64,000 nucleotides of DNA from the NCBI RefSeq assembly GCF_026914265.1, contig NC_069125.1, forward strand, positions 67,903,207 through 67,967,206, written 5' to 3'. Positions 49,132 through 60,761 of this stretch are shown here, piece after piece. Position 1 is the stretch's first letter. Each line of letters opens with the position of its first letter. A model generated the notes under the pieces. The model had not been told where the DNA came from. It worked only from the letters and a program-made list of their open reading frames with translations, and searched no databases. The stretch is from Mya arenaria. Taxonomy: Eukaryota; Mollusca; Bivalvia; Myida; Myidae. Both the position numbers and the translations under genes were made by a program.

Positions 49132-49455
49132 TTAAAGCTGCACTCTCACAGATTGAACATTTTGACAACTTTTTTATCTTTGTGTCTTCGAACGAGCCAA
49201 TTTATGCGAAAATACATGAAAACCAGTGATATAAGACTGCTGACAAAAATCAGATCGAAGATTTTCATATTAAAGTTAAAAAATTGATGCTTCATGCATT
49301 TCTCTAAAACCGTTAGTAACGCCTATAGCTATAAAACAGTAATTTTCGAACGGAAATATGTAAATCTGTGATATGCAGATATGTACTCAAAAATTGGCTC
49401 ATTCCAAGACAAAAAATAAAAAAGTTGTCAAATCCGTGTGAGAGTGCAGCTTTAA
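49132..49455. mobile_element. Foldback MITE with TTAA ends, family 2
   Basis: Bounded by TTAA at 49132-49135 and 49452-49455. The ends AGCTGCACTCTCACA and TGTGAGAGTGCAGCT form inverted repeats that continue with small mismatches for about 70 bases (TTGACAACTTTTTTAT and GAGCCAATTTATG against ATAAAAAAGTTGTCAAA and CAAAAATTGGCTC). The interior is non-coding, with a secondary imperfect palindrome. About 324 bases; piggyBac-like target preference. The open frames 48994-49287 and 49313-49537 arise from it. Confidence 0.85.
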
Positions 49456-51327
49456 GCAAAATGTTGCCTTCTGGTGTAGCATATATGACGTAATTTATCA
49501 CGTGGTATACACACACTGGATAAATGTAAAGAGACAATTAATGCCGGGATTAAGAAATGTAGAAGTGTCAACGTACTTTGACCATATCATACAATTAACA
49601 ATACAGATGAAATGTGTAACCCATGCTTGGACACTCTGTAAACTTGTAACTTGACACAAGTGAGTTAATTTATTTGAGAGAGCATCGTCGCCAAAACTTT
49701 ACTTAAACTTCAAGGAACTCCAACTTCGGAAACGAAAGGAAAATTATTGTTTGGTGAAAATGTCATTGCCAAAATATTCCAAATTAGAACCTTTACCCAA
49801 AAAAAGAAGATTGTGGCAAATTCGCAAGACATGGAAATATAAGAGATGATAATACACTAAATTCAGATATGTGGCTGCCGAATCTAAATTTGACCGTTGA
49901 CTAATACACATAATAAGAAACTTTCATTTGAACGTATTGAAGCGGTAAATATTGCTAGCCTGTAACACTATAATAAATATCTAACTCACCGCATGTGTGC
50001 TATTTTTGAGATTGTCCAAGCATCCCCTCACCCCCTAAGTACAATATTTTTGATCGTCTGAAGTTTAAGTAACAAATGCTTTTATTCCTAACACATCATA
50101 AGTAATTTACCTAACGATTTCTTCTAATTTGCAGTCAAAATAAAAGTGTAAGTGGTTTTAACATAGATTAAAGTATGTTCAATACCTTCCATGACATATT
50201 TTTTCAGAAATTATCAATTAATATAAACATATGTCTAGTGTGATTCTTAAATAAGGGAAATTATTTTAGTCTGGAAATTTATAAAAAAAAATAATCCTGA
50301 TTACCGCCCCTGGGTTTCATTTTCTCGAAACGAGTGATCATATATACTCATCTTCGCGACTGGACCGTCCGTATAAAGCCTGAAAACTCCTGACGTTTAT
50401 TGCTCTGTTTGTTATCTTCAATAGCAAGACCCATACTTAAACTGATTTTGGCTTCTGTCTACGCCAGAATAAGACATTTAAATTTCAGCCAGCTAGATGC
50501 ACATGTGAATTGTATAATTGAGGGTAAGGATGTTTCAGTTACTGGCGTCCGCATGTTTAACTTTTTATATAAGAACGGTAAAACCCGTATCTGACATACC
50601 CCAAACTAGATGCAGCGTTTACTTCCCCTTAGCCTTTGCTGTGTGTGCATTTTTCTGGACACAATGTACTATCACAAACATATGGTTTATTGGTCCGTGG
50701 TACCATGAATACATACACTTGTAACATTTTTTTCACTTCTAGAAACAGGTTCCGTGTCATTTACAAAGACGCTTCAATATAAGACGTATTATCAGCAAAC
50801 GTGTTCCATTTGCTTTGCAATTGTATTACTGCACACCATAAAAAGAGTCTGGACATAAAGAGAGATTCGAGACATGCAGGAGAACCAGCAGAGTACATCG
50901 TATCAACAATACTTTCAATTTGCATTTCATTTAACAAATGATTCACACACATTTGATTTTCAACAAGTGTTTAAATATATGTTTGGACCTGACATGTGAG
51001 TTTTGGAACCCATACACCCCCTCACCAGTGAACTTCTGTTTTTTTTTCTAACCCTCACGAGGCGGTAATTCCGAAAGTATTAATTGGGGTGAATGATTCG
51101 TGGTCTGTCTGTGTTGTGTTGTGTACGTTGGGTATCTATTAATACGTGTATTTGGGGCGTTACTTAGTCTTAGTTCTTCAAACATGTGTTTAATGCTCAG
51201 GCTAGTGAGCATGTCCCTGCACTTTCCATTTTATTATAATCATCATAAGCAAACACCAAACAGTCACTGACATGTGTTAAACGGTAACTAGGTAGCCTGA
51301 AATAATCAAATTTTCATCCCGTTAAAA
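49456..51327. other. AT-rich non-coding DNA
   Basis: No supported exon, RNA gene or strong repeat. The overlapping small frames at 50400-50724 have no recognisable content. Confidence 0.45.
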
Positions 51328-51527
51328 CGCGATGGGAATGGACGTCCGCTTGCAAAAATGCGGTATACGCGATGGGAATGGACGCCCGCTTGCAAAAATG
51401 CGGCATACGCGATGGGAATGGACGTCCGCTTGCAAAAATGCGGCATACGCGATGGGAATGGACGTCCGCTTGCAAAAATGCGGCATACGCGATGGGAATG
51501 GACGTCCGCTTGCAAAAATGCGGCATC
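51328..51527 (+). repeat. 40-bp minisatellite, five copies, almost identical
   Basis: Units start at 51328, 51368, 51408, 51448 and 51488 with CGCGATGGGAATGGACGTCC then GCTTGCAAAAATGCGGCATA. There are only two or so substitutions among the copies, so the expansion is recent. It is GC-richer than its surroundings. Because 40 is not a multiple of three and the unit lacks stops in several frames, open frames cross it on both strands. Confidence 0.95.
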
Positions 51528-52223
51528 TGAATTTTACCCACCGTTGAATCACATTGAAAAAAAAATGTATATCAAATCTCGAATTTCTGTCTGTAGCATC
51601 CTCTGCAGAACCTGAAAGTCCCATAAAGTTTTAGTGATGTAAACTTATGTTTTGTATGTACATCCAAATGACTTCTCTTAAACTTTTTGAAATGTTTTAA
51701 TCACCAGAATGATAAAAATGCATTTATCGCAACTACAAAATGCAACAAAACCAAATGTATAATCTACATTTAGCGCACACAACGAAATTTCCAGATCACG
51801 TGACTTTTTAATGGCAAAATTTCCATTTTGCTTTATATACTAATGATGACTCGTACAAGTTTTGCGTTTTCAAAAGGTTCCTACCGCTTGGAATAACTCA
51901 CCAGTCAATTGCCTTTTTTGGCATCATTCAAAGAGAGGCTCTCCAAGATCTCTAACGGACCTATTCGCCATGTTTTGAAGTGAAACGATATGAGAAGTGT
52001 TTAGTTATGCCAATCGGGACTACCGCATCGGAAGCTAGACGACTAAAGTTAGTGCTCTAAAGTTCGGAAAGTGGTCAAACTATTTTTCTTCGTGTCCGTT
52101 CTTTTAATTGCTATTAAAGTTTTACCATTTTGGGACATCTACATTTCTCTATTTTTCCTGTTTTTCTCTCTATTTCTTTATATTGTAACCGGGCTCTTCG
52201 GGCTTGGGGTCTGGACGTTTGCG

Positions 52224-52225
<2 letters not shown>
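51528..52225. other. Non-coding DNA
   Basis: Nothing supportable seen. A weakly coding-like patch near 51860-51980 has no clear frame. Confidence 0.35.

Positions 52226-52273
<48 letters not shown>
52226..52273 (+). repeat. (TG)24 microsatellite
   Basis: Uninterrupted dinucleotide run of 48 bases. Confidence 0.97.
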
Positions 52274-52275
<2 letters not shown>

Positions 52276-53265
52276 CCGTAATAAGGAAAAGGATAACAAA
52301 AACAACCCTTTATTTCTCTCTGCAGCCCCCTTTTCATACGTAAGCATAGTCAATTAAACCAATGCGAGATATTTTATACTATTATTTTGTACTATTACAC
52401 TATATTCGCGCACCGTTCCAGTATTGTCAAAGTTGACATTTTAACATGTTGATGAAGATAAAATAAAATATGCGATGTCTGACCCTGTTAAACGTAATAG
52501 GTAAACGGTAAAAAATATATGATCATAAAACGCTTTGTTAACTAATATATCGGAGGGGCGTGGTCAAAGCTGTATTGTTTTGCTTTTTTTTTAATTCCGA
52601 CTACGATCAAAATTTTAGTACCAGATTCCGAAAAAAATAACTATTGTAACTTATTTTTCTAAATGTAGCAGACCCTTTAACGATATAAATGAGAAAATAA
52701 AGTTTTACCCAAAATATATGGTTATGGTCATATCTTACACCGAGTTTTAATTGACTAAATACAAATTCACGGGCTCCGGATATCGGGATTTAATGCGCAC
52801 GATGGTACGGAAGGATACGGGATTTAGTATATCGCAGTTTTGAGTTACCTCTCTTTACTCTACTAACAGGTTCAGGTCAATGTAGGTTGAGCTGACCGTA
52901 TTCTTTGGAAAAGTACTTCGTCCCATCTTTGATATTCTCTTATTCAACAGGTAAAATTATTAAATTAGTTTATAATCTAGTTATTAGTTAAACTCGTTTG
53001 TTCAAATGCTCCGAAAATCGGGCTATTTATGTCCGAGAAAATTTATGTCCGAGAAAAGAAAACTTGAAAATCATTGAATGTAAACAAACTTGTTTACTTA
53101 ATAATGATGATGTAAGAGTACGTTTATATTTGGTTTTGTAAACAAGACAGATTTCATATAGATCTAAAATACATATGGTTGGTATCAAGATCAGAGACAT
53201 AATTTTGATAAAGATACTGCCTCAGGGCCATCCACAGAAAATATAGATAATTCAGGATTAAAGTA
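52274..53265. other. Non-coding DNA
   Basis: Nothing supportable beyond a 15-base tandem duplication (TTATGTCCGAGAAAA) at 53027-53056. Confidence 0.4.
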
Positions 53266-53560
53266 AACCTGGGAGGAAAAGTGCGCTCTGTGTGGGGCTC
53301 GAACCCACGACCGCCGGAACACTAGCACGGCGCTCTAACCAACTGAGCTAACCGGGTGGCTGGTTCTAACCCACACACACTACACTCCTCCCCCAGTAAC
53401 CTTTTTAGGCCGATGGAGGCACTTCTGCCGTTTACCGCTGCCACCAGTAAAATAAACCTGGGAGGAAAAGTGCGCTCTGTGTGGGGCTCGAACCCACGAC
53501 CGCTGGAACACTAGCACGGCGCTGTAACCAACTGAGCTAACCGTGTGGCTGGTTCTAACC
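53266..53560 (-). repeat. Tandem duplication of a tRNA-like SINE head, offset 189 bp
   Basis: Two copies on the minus strand (53283-53362 and 53470-53550). Each has A box GGTTAGCTCAGTTGGTTAGA (one variant base in copy 2) and a GC-rich hairpin with an oversized loop. A perfect T arm follows (GTGGG, TTCGAGC, CCCAC). The repeated unit also contains CTGGGAGGAAAAGTGCGCTC flanking sequence. The oversized anticodon loop argues against functional tRNAs; they are tRNA-derived SINE heads duplicated in tandem. Confidence 0.7.
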
Positions 53561-53589
53561 CATACACACTACAGGATCAACTTTTTGAG

Positions 53590-53824
53590 GGGTTGTAGTC
53601 AAAATAATTGTATATGGAAAGATTTTGACGATTTTAGACAAAGCAAATCCTTCCTTTAGGGATTAAAATAATCCTGGATAACACGTCTATTATTTTAGAC
53701 TAGAGGGGGTGGTAACATTTGTTCATTGACAGATTTTTTTACGATTTTTGATTTGGCAAATCCTTCCTTTAGAGATTTGAAGAATCCCATATAACATGTC
53801 TATTATTTTAGACTAGAGGGGGTG
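53590..53824 (+). repeat. Tandem duplication of ~115 bp
   Basis: GCAAATCCTTCCTTTAG...CTATTATTTTAGACTAGAGG recurs at 53643-53711 and 53757-53824, with matching upstream sequence (AGATTTT..ACGATTTT). Confidence 0.8.
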
Positions 53825-56308
53825 CGTGCGGGATGACGTTGACCCCCTTCAGCATGACATTTTTTATTAACCATTCCACTGCCGAATGGCACATTTTGGT
53901 GCACTCGAAGAGGAGAATTGTTGAATAAGAAAAAGGAGACAAAATCACTGTTTTTGCGGAATGATATAAAATAGTTAATGAAAAAATATGATATGAATGA
54001 ATATTCAACACCAGAATCACAGGCAGCAGAAAATGTTGACAGGACCCACCCTATGGCTTAGCCCCGTCTGTATGATGTCAATTTGCTTTTAACCTTATTT
54101 TTCCTCAAATCGGATACTCATATTTGGATAGGTCTTTCAGAATTCCTACCTGTTTGCCAATAGGGAATTATTCATACCAAAGAGTAGGAAGTAGCCATTT
54201 GATATGCATCATGCTTCTTTTGGCATGCTCTCTCATTTGTTTTGTTTGATTAAACGAGCGAATTTATGTTGAAAACACAGCTTCCGTACATGATTATTAA
54301 TCAAATTCGAAGTGCAATCTGCCAAAGTCGTCCATTTACCTATATGTTAAGAAAAGATTTTACCAACCCTTCAAGTAGCTTCCTAGTTTATGTTGCACCG
54401 CACTTGCGCTCTAAGAGATTACTTGATTTAGAGAGATTATTACCGGAATCTCTATGGATTGAGATCAATGACCTAAACACTTGCTACTTACTTTACACTA
54501 TTATAGGCCACCTCATTATAGAATAGATTTCTGGGACAAACTCAATGTCTGTTTAGAAAAGGCATTAGAATATAAAGTTAAAATGATCATAGTTGGAGAC
54601 ATTAATGAAGATCAATTAAACATAAACAATCACAATTTTCGAGATGTTTTATCGTTAAATAACATGACAAACTGCATTTACGAACCGACCAGAGTCAACG
54701 CACATACTCAAACATTAATCGATCCAATCGGCATTACAAACAATATATCAGTTCTTCATTCAGGTGTCTTTAAAACAAATCCAGACGTAAGTGACCATTA
54801 TGGCACTTACATATTTACTAAAATCACAGTTCCAAACTCATAGCCTTACAAGCGGAAAATATGGGGATATAATAGAGCGGATTTCGATAAATTGAATGAA
54901 TTAATCAGAACAACGGATTGTTCATTTATTAACAATGGGAATATTGACAAGTCGTGTTTAATCTTTTCACATAAACTTATCGAACTTTGTACAAAATTTA
55001 TACCATTCGAATTTGTAACTATACGACCAAACGATAAACCATGGTACAACACAGATATTCAACGAACATTGCTAACGTGATAGACATAAACAAAAGGCAA
55101 TACATTCGGGTAAACAATCTGATTGGCTAACGTATAAGCACTTAAGGAACAAAGTAAATAATATGAAAAAATATGCTAAACAAACATTCTGCTGTAGCCT
55201 TGAAACATCTTTAAATGACTTAAGCACAATAGATCCTAAGAAGTATGAAAACTGTAAAACTTTTAGTTAAAAATAACTCGCAACAAACTGATGTCATTCC
55301 TCCTTTGAAAACAGCGAATGGTAATGTTGCTACTACTAACGAAAAAAAGGCAAATTCGCTTAATGATTTCTTCGTGTCAATATCTAACGTTGATGATTCA
55401 AGTGTTACTCTCCCCTTGTTTACTTATAAATCACACTCACGATTATCTAACTTTGTAATCACAGAACAGGATGTAACTGATGTTTTAGAAAACCTTAATG
55501 TTAATAAAGCTATAGGCCCATACGGAATAAGTCCCAAAATGATGAAAGCTACATCAAAAACGCCATGCCTTCCCCTGTGTTCATTATTTAACAAGTCTTT
55601 GATAGAAAGAAAATATCCCGAGTGTGGGAAAACTGCTAATGTAATGCCTCTTTTTAAAAAGGGTGCACCGGACGAACCTTCTAACTATAGACCGATCTCC
55701 TTAATAAGCTGTGTTGGTAAAGTCATGGAAAGAATTATGTTTATAAAGAAATATTTATAACCATCTTAATGGTAATGACTTAATATCTAAAAAGCAATCT
55801 GGCTTTTTACCAGGTCATTCGACTCAATATCAGCTAGTTGACATTTATAATTTGTAAAGCGTTTGACGACAAAGAATCCACATGTATTGTATTTTGTGAC
55901 ATATCCAAGGCCTTTGACAGAGTGTGGCACAAAGGTCTCATTTTCAAACTAAAGCAATACGGTATAAATGGAAATTTATTGGATTGGCTAACTGATTACT
56001 TAAAAGGCCGAAACCAAAAGGTCTTCGTAAAATCATCCTTTTCAGATTCAAGAGTATTAGGAGGTGGTGTCCCTCAAGGATCGCATCAAAAATTCTTGGA
56101 ACAATGAAAATGATGAAATTCAAACTACACAGAAAAACACTTAACCACATATCTCCGTCCGCATCTAGAATACGGATCACTTCTATGGGATAATTGTGCC
56201 CAATTTGAAAAAGATACACTAGATAAAATTCAATATGAGGCTGCTCTCGTAGTTACCGGTCTTACACGATCCGTATCAATAATCAATCTACTAAAAGATA
56301 TTGGCTGG

Positions 56309-56959
56309 GTGTCCCTTACAGATAGAAGAACAATTCAAAAGCTGACATTAGTATACAAATACAACATGTTACCACCTTATCTCGAACAATTATTTCCTCC
56401 AAGTGTGCAAGCTTTTAGTAACAACACATACTATTTACGAAACTCTGAAAACTTTCAAACATTACCTAGAAGAACTCAAATTTATGCACAGTCTATACTT
56501 CCATCCGCATTGAGGATGTGGAACGACCTTGACAACTCAATTAAAAATGCAGTATCATTGCCCGCGTTTAAAGGTAAAATGAAATCTATGTATACTGTTC
56601 CCAAAGTCCCTACATTTTATATCGAAGGCGAAAGATCCGCTTCAGTTCATAATGCTCGAATGCGTAACAATTGCAGCAACTTAAATTCTGATCTTTACAA
56701 TAATCATATCGCAACGTCTCCTAACTGTGTTTGTGGTACTGAAATCGAAGATGCTGAACACTTTCTTTTCAAATGTAGTCGTTTAACTACACAAAGGCGT
56801 CAGTTATTCCTTCAGACTAGGCAATATCACCCACTGAATGCCTATAAATTACTACACGGCTACAGTAATCTAAGTGACGAACAGAATACATATATTTTTC
56901 AAAGAGTGCATACATATATTGTTGCATATAAAAGATTTAAGACAACTGAAGTTCAATAG
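56309..56959 (+). pseudogene. C-terminal domain of the second LINE ORF2
   Basis: 216 open codons carrying the LINE-type C-terminal region: FPPSVQAFSNNTYYLRNSEN, LPSALRMWNDLDNSIKNA and a C-X-C...H...C cluster near 56728-56778. This is the best preserved part of the relic. It is cut off from a functional RT, so I treat it as pseudogenic. Confidence 0.75.
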
Positions 56960-57052
56960 GATGCCTGTCTACCAAACACTTGCAGGATTAGCCAAAGTGG
57001 ACTTGGCGACAACGGATGTGTTTCAGATACCATTTCTCTTCCTATCTTTCTC

Positions 57053-57077
57053 CCTCTCTCTCTCTCTCTCTCTCTCT
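57053..57077 (+). repeat. (TC)n microsatellite in the LINE 3' UTR
   Basis: About twelve TC units just past the LINE stop codon. Confidence 0.9.
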
Positions 57078-57579
57078 TCTGCTTACTTATTTCTTAAACC
57101 AATTTCATACTTATTCGAACTATAAATATAGAACCATTATAAGTTACTTACTCTTGTATGTATTCACATGCATATAGACATTGTCATAACTTTCAATTCT
57201 AATAATAGTCTGACACATTTCGGGGAGGGCCATTTTCTAATGTTGTCATAACTTGAGGCCCAACCCAATTGTACAATAATATTGTTTGTCGAAAATATGT
57301 ATACCACGTGTGTTTATTATTTACAATAAAATACGATTAAACTTAAAGTAGTCCATTAAAATAACCAAGCATCCAAAATAATTACCCTGCATCAAAGACA
57401 CTGACTTAAATCATTTATTATTATTGATTCGCATTAGTCATAAAGAGAGTCATTAATCTGATATCAATTAGCTGTTATAACAAAACAAATTACATTGTAA
57501 AACAAATTATGGCCCTTGATTGACTTTTTTTTCTTCTTTTTTTAAAATTTTCTTTTTATTCTTTTGACAGACACATTCT

Positions 57580-57960
57580 TGTATTCTTTACCTGGTTTTC
57601 ACAAAGGGAAAACAAGTTATTAGAATGACTTTTGTCATTGTTTGGGCAGGCTGTTGGGAGGGCAGCATCAAAGTCACCTTATGTATCAAATTAATTTAAC
57701 TAGGTTTGACATATAGTGACCAAACTTGGTATATAGGAAGAGTTTATGGCGACCTTTCATGGTATTGCATTTGAGGCCCCTAGGATCAAGGTCAAGGTCA
57801 AAGATACTATTAATAGAATATTGGTTGGTATTGAATAACTTAAGGAAGGGTCGACATATTGCACACAAACTTGGTGTATATAAAGAGTTTATAGAGACTT
57901 TCTTGACATTGTGTTTTGGGCTCCCAAGAGTTATGGTCAATGTTTACTTTTTAATTTGAT
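57580..57960 (+). repeat. AACCAGGTTTTCAC-type repeat, copy 1
   Basis: Begins with TACCTGGTTTTCACAAAGGG and continues TTATTAGAATGAC, then two diverged 140-bp units (AACTTGGTATATAGGAAGAG and TTTCATGGTATTGCATTTG). GATCAAGGTCAAGGTCAAAG lies between them. Same family as the array at 62110-63510. Confidence 0.75.
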
Positions 57961-58284
57961 TTTTTTATTGCCTTTTACAGGCACATACATCATTTTTATT
58001 TTCACTTCTAAGTCAAAGCGGTGTAGACGAACGGGCTGTCTTACAACAGCTCTGGTTGTTTTCATTGTACTTGTAGATTAAAACAAATTTCTTTTACATC
58101 AGTCAAAAAACTTAAATGGTTATGATTTCCTTACTCCACAGTTACCATATAATTCACAACAGACATATCAATAAATGCAGCTTCCCTTTGAAGACCAGTT
58201 TCCGGGTGCTAATAAACCCAATACAGTCATTGAATTAAGATTTTTGGATGAACAAGCCCGAATTCTAATACTGTTCCTTGGCAT

Positions 58285-59490
58285 AAATTTTTAGCTCTGT
58301 TGGCCAAAGGCCAGTAAAGCTTATGCGATGTTAATGTGTACGTAGTATGTGCGTTCATGCGTCAGTGCGTCTGTAAACAATTGCTTGTGAACACGATACA
58401 GTCCTAAGTTTTGATTGTATCTCAATGAAACTTGTGTAACAGTATTTAAAATCCATTAGAGCTCGGTTCCTTTCAAAAACCAGCCAGAACCGCCCATGCA
58501 TGCCTAGATTATGGGCCTTGAAAGTATAAAAAGTCTGTGCGTCTGTAATCAGTTGCTTGTGAACACGATACAGTCTTCAGTTTTGATTGTATCTCGATGA
58601 AACTTGTACAGTATTTAAATACTATTTTTAGCTAAGGCTATTTTTAGCCAAGACTACATGAGCGAAGTCTATTTTTAGCCAAGTTTACATGTATAGTCAC
58701 AATTGCTTATGAATGTTTGTTCAAATTATGCCCTTGGGGTCATTTCTGGCCACGCCCTCGGGTTCACAGAGGTATACTTAAATTGGGAAATGTTAAAAAC
58801 CCTTTTTGTCTGAAACAGCTATGCAGATCCTTGCTATTTTGAACAAGGCTTAATTTAGTGGTCCACTTCCATGGTTGTTCAAATTATGGGTCAAACTGGC
58901 ACTGCCCCAGGGGTCACAAGTTTCCTAGAGACTTATTTAAGAAATATATTTTCCAAATCTTCTTGTTTCAAACCACAAGGCCCATACCATTGATATTTGT
59001 TGTGGAGCATCATATGATGACCATCTAGCAGCACATTTGAAATTATGCTCCTTGGACAAAAGCTGGCCCCACCCCTTTTGACTTACTTTTTAATTTTTAA
59101 AGCTACAGCAATGAAATTTTGGCCATGTGTACAGTTTTGCAAACAAGCATCAATGTTGTCCTCGGATGTCCTTGACTTTGACCTTTTGACCAACTCTTTA
59201 TTTATTTAAAGCTACAGAAATGAAATTTTGACCATGAGTACAGTTTTGAAAGCAAATATTTTTTACCCTCAGATTACCTTTACTTGGCATAGATTAAAAT
59301 AGTTCATGCAACTAATCTGCTTACAACACTTTCTGTCTTCAGATGTTGAATGTGCAGCGTTTTCAGCTAACCCAAACACAAAAAGTGAACTATATATTTG
59401 TTGCCTATTACTCATACGTACATGCCTTAGATTGAAAATGACCACAAGAGCCATGTCAGTAGTGCGTAGGCCTCTTGGGCCTCTTGTTTT
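58285..59490 (+). repeat. Dispersed repeat with internal duplicated units
   Basis: Starts TTTTAGCTCTGTTGGCCAAAG and GGCCAGTAAAGCTTATGCGA. It contains a duplicated segment (GTGAACACGATACAGTC, TTTTGATTGTATCTC) at about 58387 and 58558, then GGTCA/ATGAAATTTTG-type units at 59110 and 59215. It ends near CACAAGAGCCATG...AGGCCTCTTGGGCCTCTTG at 59445-59487. The layout fits a bivalve non-autonomous repeat. The open frames 59269-59509 belong to it. Confidence 0.55.
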
Positions 59491-60486
59491 AACAAGCCAT
59501 GCTGTATAAAATTCTGAATTTGAGCAAGTCGGGAAGACATTTTACCAGACCAGGGTATGTGGGCTTGTGTTAAATTTCGACCACTACCAATAACATAGGG
59601 ATGACATCATTCTAGCCTGAATGTGAGTCTGTAAGCACTGGTTCCATGCACTGTATTTTATTGATTGTTTTATGAACTAAAGTTTAAGGTACATGTATTT
59701 TTATGGTGCATAGCTGTTTTTAGAAATTGTTTTGGAATAAAAGCTTAAAGAAAGACAGTTTTTATGGTGAGCCGGCAGATTACCCAGCCATTTGATTTTG
59801 GTAATCCTCTCAAAAAGCAGGGTGTCTCGGGTCACCAAGTTACTGTAAGTGTCATGCTCTGGGCATTCAAACATTCTTTGAGATTAAACTATGCTTGGAC
59901 CCAAAAATATGTTGAGGTTAGACCATTTCAGTTTAAACTTATTATCAGAGACCCCCAAATCATTCAGGTAAAAATTCATAGGTGAAAATTCATGACAGCA
60001 GACGTTTTGGTTTAAAGGCCTTATACACTACCCCAGCAGAGGTATTGAAAAAGTGTCTTATTACAGTTGTAAGTGGACCGTGCACATGAATTTTAGAAAG
60101 GCCAATTTTAGAAAGGAGAATTTTAGAAAGGCTGTGATAAAAATCTTATGTTTTTCTTTAGGAAACATATTTCTATTTATCTATTTATAAATCTGTATTT
60201 ATTTATATATTAAATAATGCATTTATTTGCTCACTAATATATGCAATACACTTATCATGGTATAAGTCAGATACAGTTACTCATTTTTTTCTTCAAAAGA
60301 GGACACATTTGATGAAAAACTATTACTTACAGCTATGAGACAAATATAAATTGTGAACAATAAATACTGATTTTCTAATGAAATATAAATTAAATACCTT
60401 TCACAATTTACACAAATCAAACTTGTGTCCTCCTGAACCATGGAAACGACTGAATTAAATAGTAAATTTAAACATCTATTTTGCAG
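59491..60486. other. Non-coding DNA before the PHKG exon
   Basis: No coding exon found. The 73-codon frame at 59764-59985 has no family resemblance. A short AATTTTAGAAAGG unit is repeated three times at 60092-60130. The end carries a pyrimidine-rich tract and the acceptor TTTTGCAG at 60479-60486. Confidence 0.45.
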
Positions 60487-60567
60487 ACTGTGACAATGTC
60501 TTAAACCTCAAGTACCATGCACAAGCACTCTTGGTGTGAGGACTAGAGTGTTACAGTAGAGCGTGCG

Positions 60568-60761
60568 GTGATGGTGCAAGAGCAAGTGATGGTCGTTCAA
60601 AGCCAGGGACCGCTGAGTGTTGTTCCGTCTGAGGAGCCGGTCTCATCCTCTGCCATGTCACCCACAGGTTACTCCAGGGATGAGGTGGATGCTGACTTAC
60701 CCTCTAAGGATCAGGCCAAGGAGTTCTACGCTAAATATGAGCCCAGGGAAGTTCTTGGGAG
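60568..60761 (+). CDS. PHKG: Phosphorylase b kinase gamma catalytic chain, first coding exon (3' partial)
   Basis: Exon from the acceptor at 60486 to the donor GTAAGT at 60762, with ATG at 60568. The last residues (LPSKDQAKEFYAKYEPREVL, then GR) match the start of phosphorylase kinase gamma just before the kinase glycine loop. Vertebrate forms have a similar FYENYEPKEILGRG. PHKG phosphorylates and activates glycogen phosphorylase in the PhK complex with alpha, beta and calmodulin. About 45 residues of a Ser/Val/Gln-rich extension precede the conserved part, longer than the roughly 15 in vertebrates. An internal in-frame ATG at 60655 could give a shorter form. The exon ends in phase 2 in the Arg codon. 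All kinase exons lie right of the window; no further exon was recognised in 60762-64000. Confidence 0.8.

Larger units (their letters stand above)
54266..57310 (+). mobile_element. Second LINE relic (CR1/Jockey-like), catalytic core deleted
   Basis: A decayed, 5'-truncated LINE ORF2 on the plus strand. Endonuclease parts lie at 54380-54830 (FLVYVAPHLRSKRLLDLERL, IIVGDINEDQL, NPDVSDHYGTY). RT parts lie at 55480-56090 (KAIGPYGISP, LFKKGAPDEPSNYRPISLIS, QSGFLPGHST, DISKAFDRVWHKGL, GGGVPQGS). After GVPQGS the sequence jumps straight to the post-RT region (LRPHLEYGSLLWDN at about 56150), so the segment with the YADD box is missing. The C-terminal part 56309-56959 is one clean frame with a CVCGTEIEDAEHFLFKCSR zinc-binding-like cluster. 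A 3' UTR with a (TC)n run follows to about 57310. Distinct family from the 5-10 kb element. Confidence 0.82.

Noticed and set aside
48994..49537. Open frames on both strands at 49.0-49.5 kb
   Set aside because: They lie across a foldback MITE and show no coding constraint.
51306..51624. Minus-strand frame reading repeated HFCKR/SIPIAY units
   Set aside because: Generated by the 40-bp minisatellite; every phase is open because the unit lacks stops.
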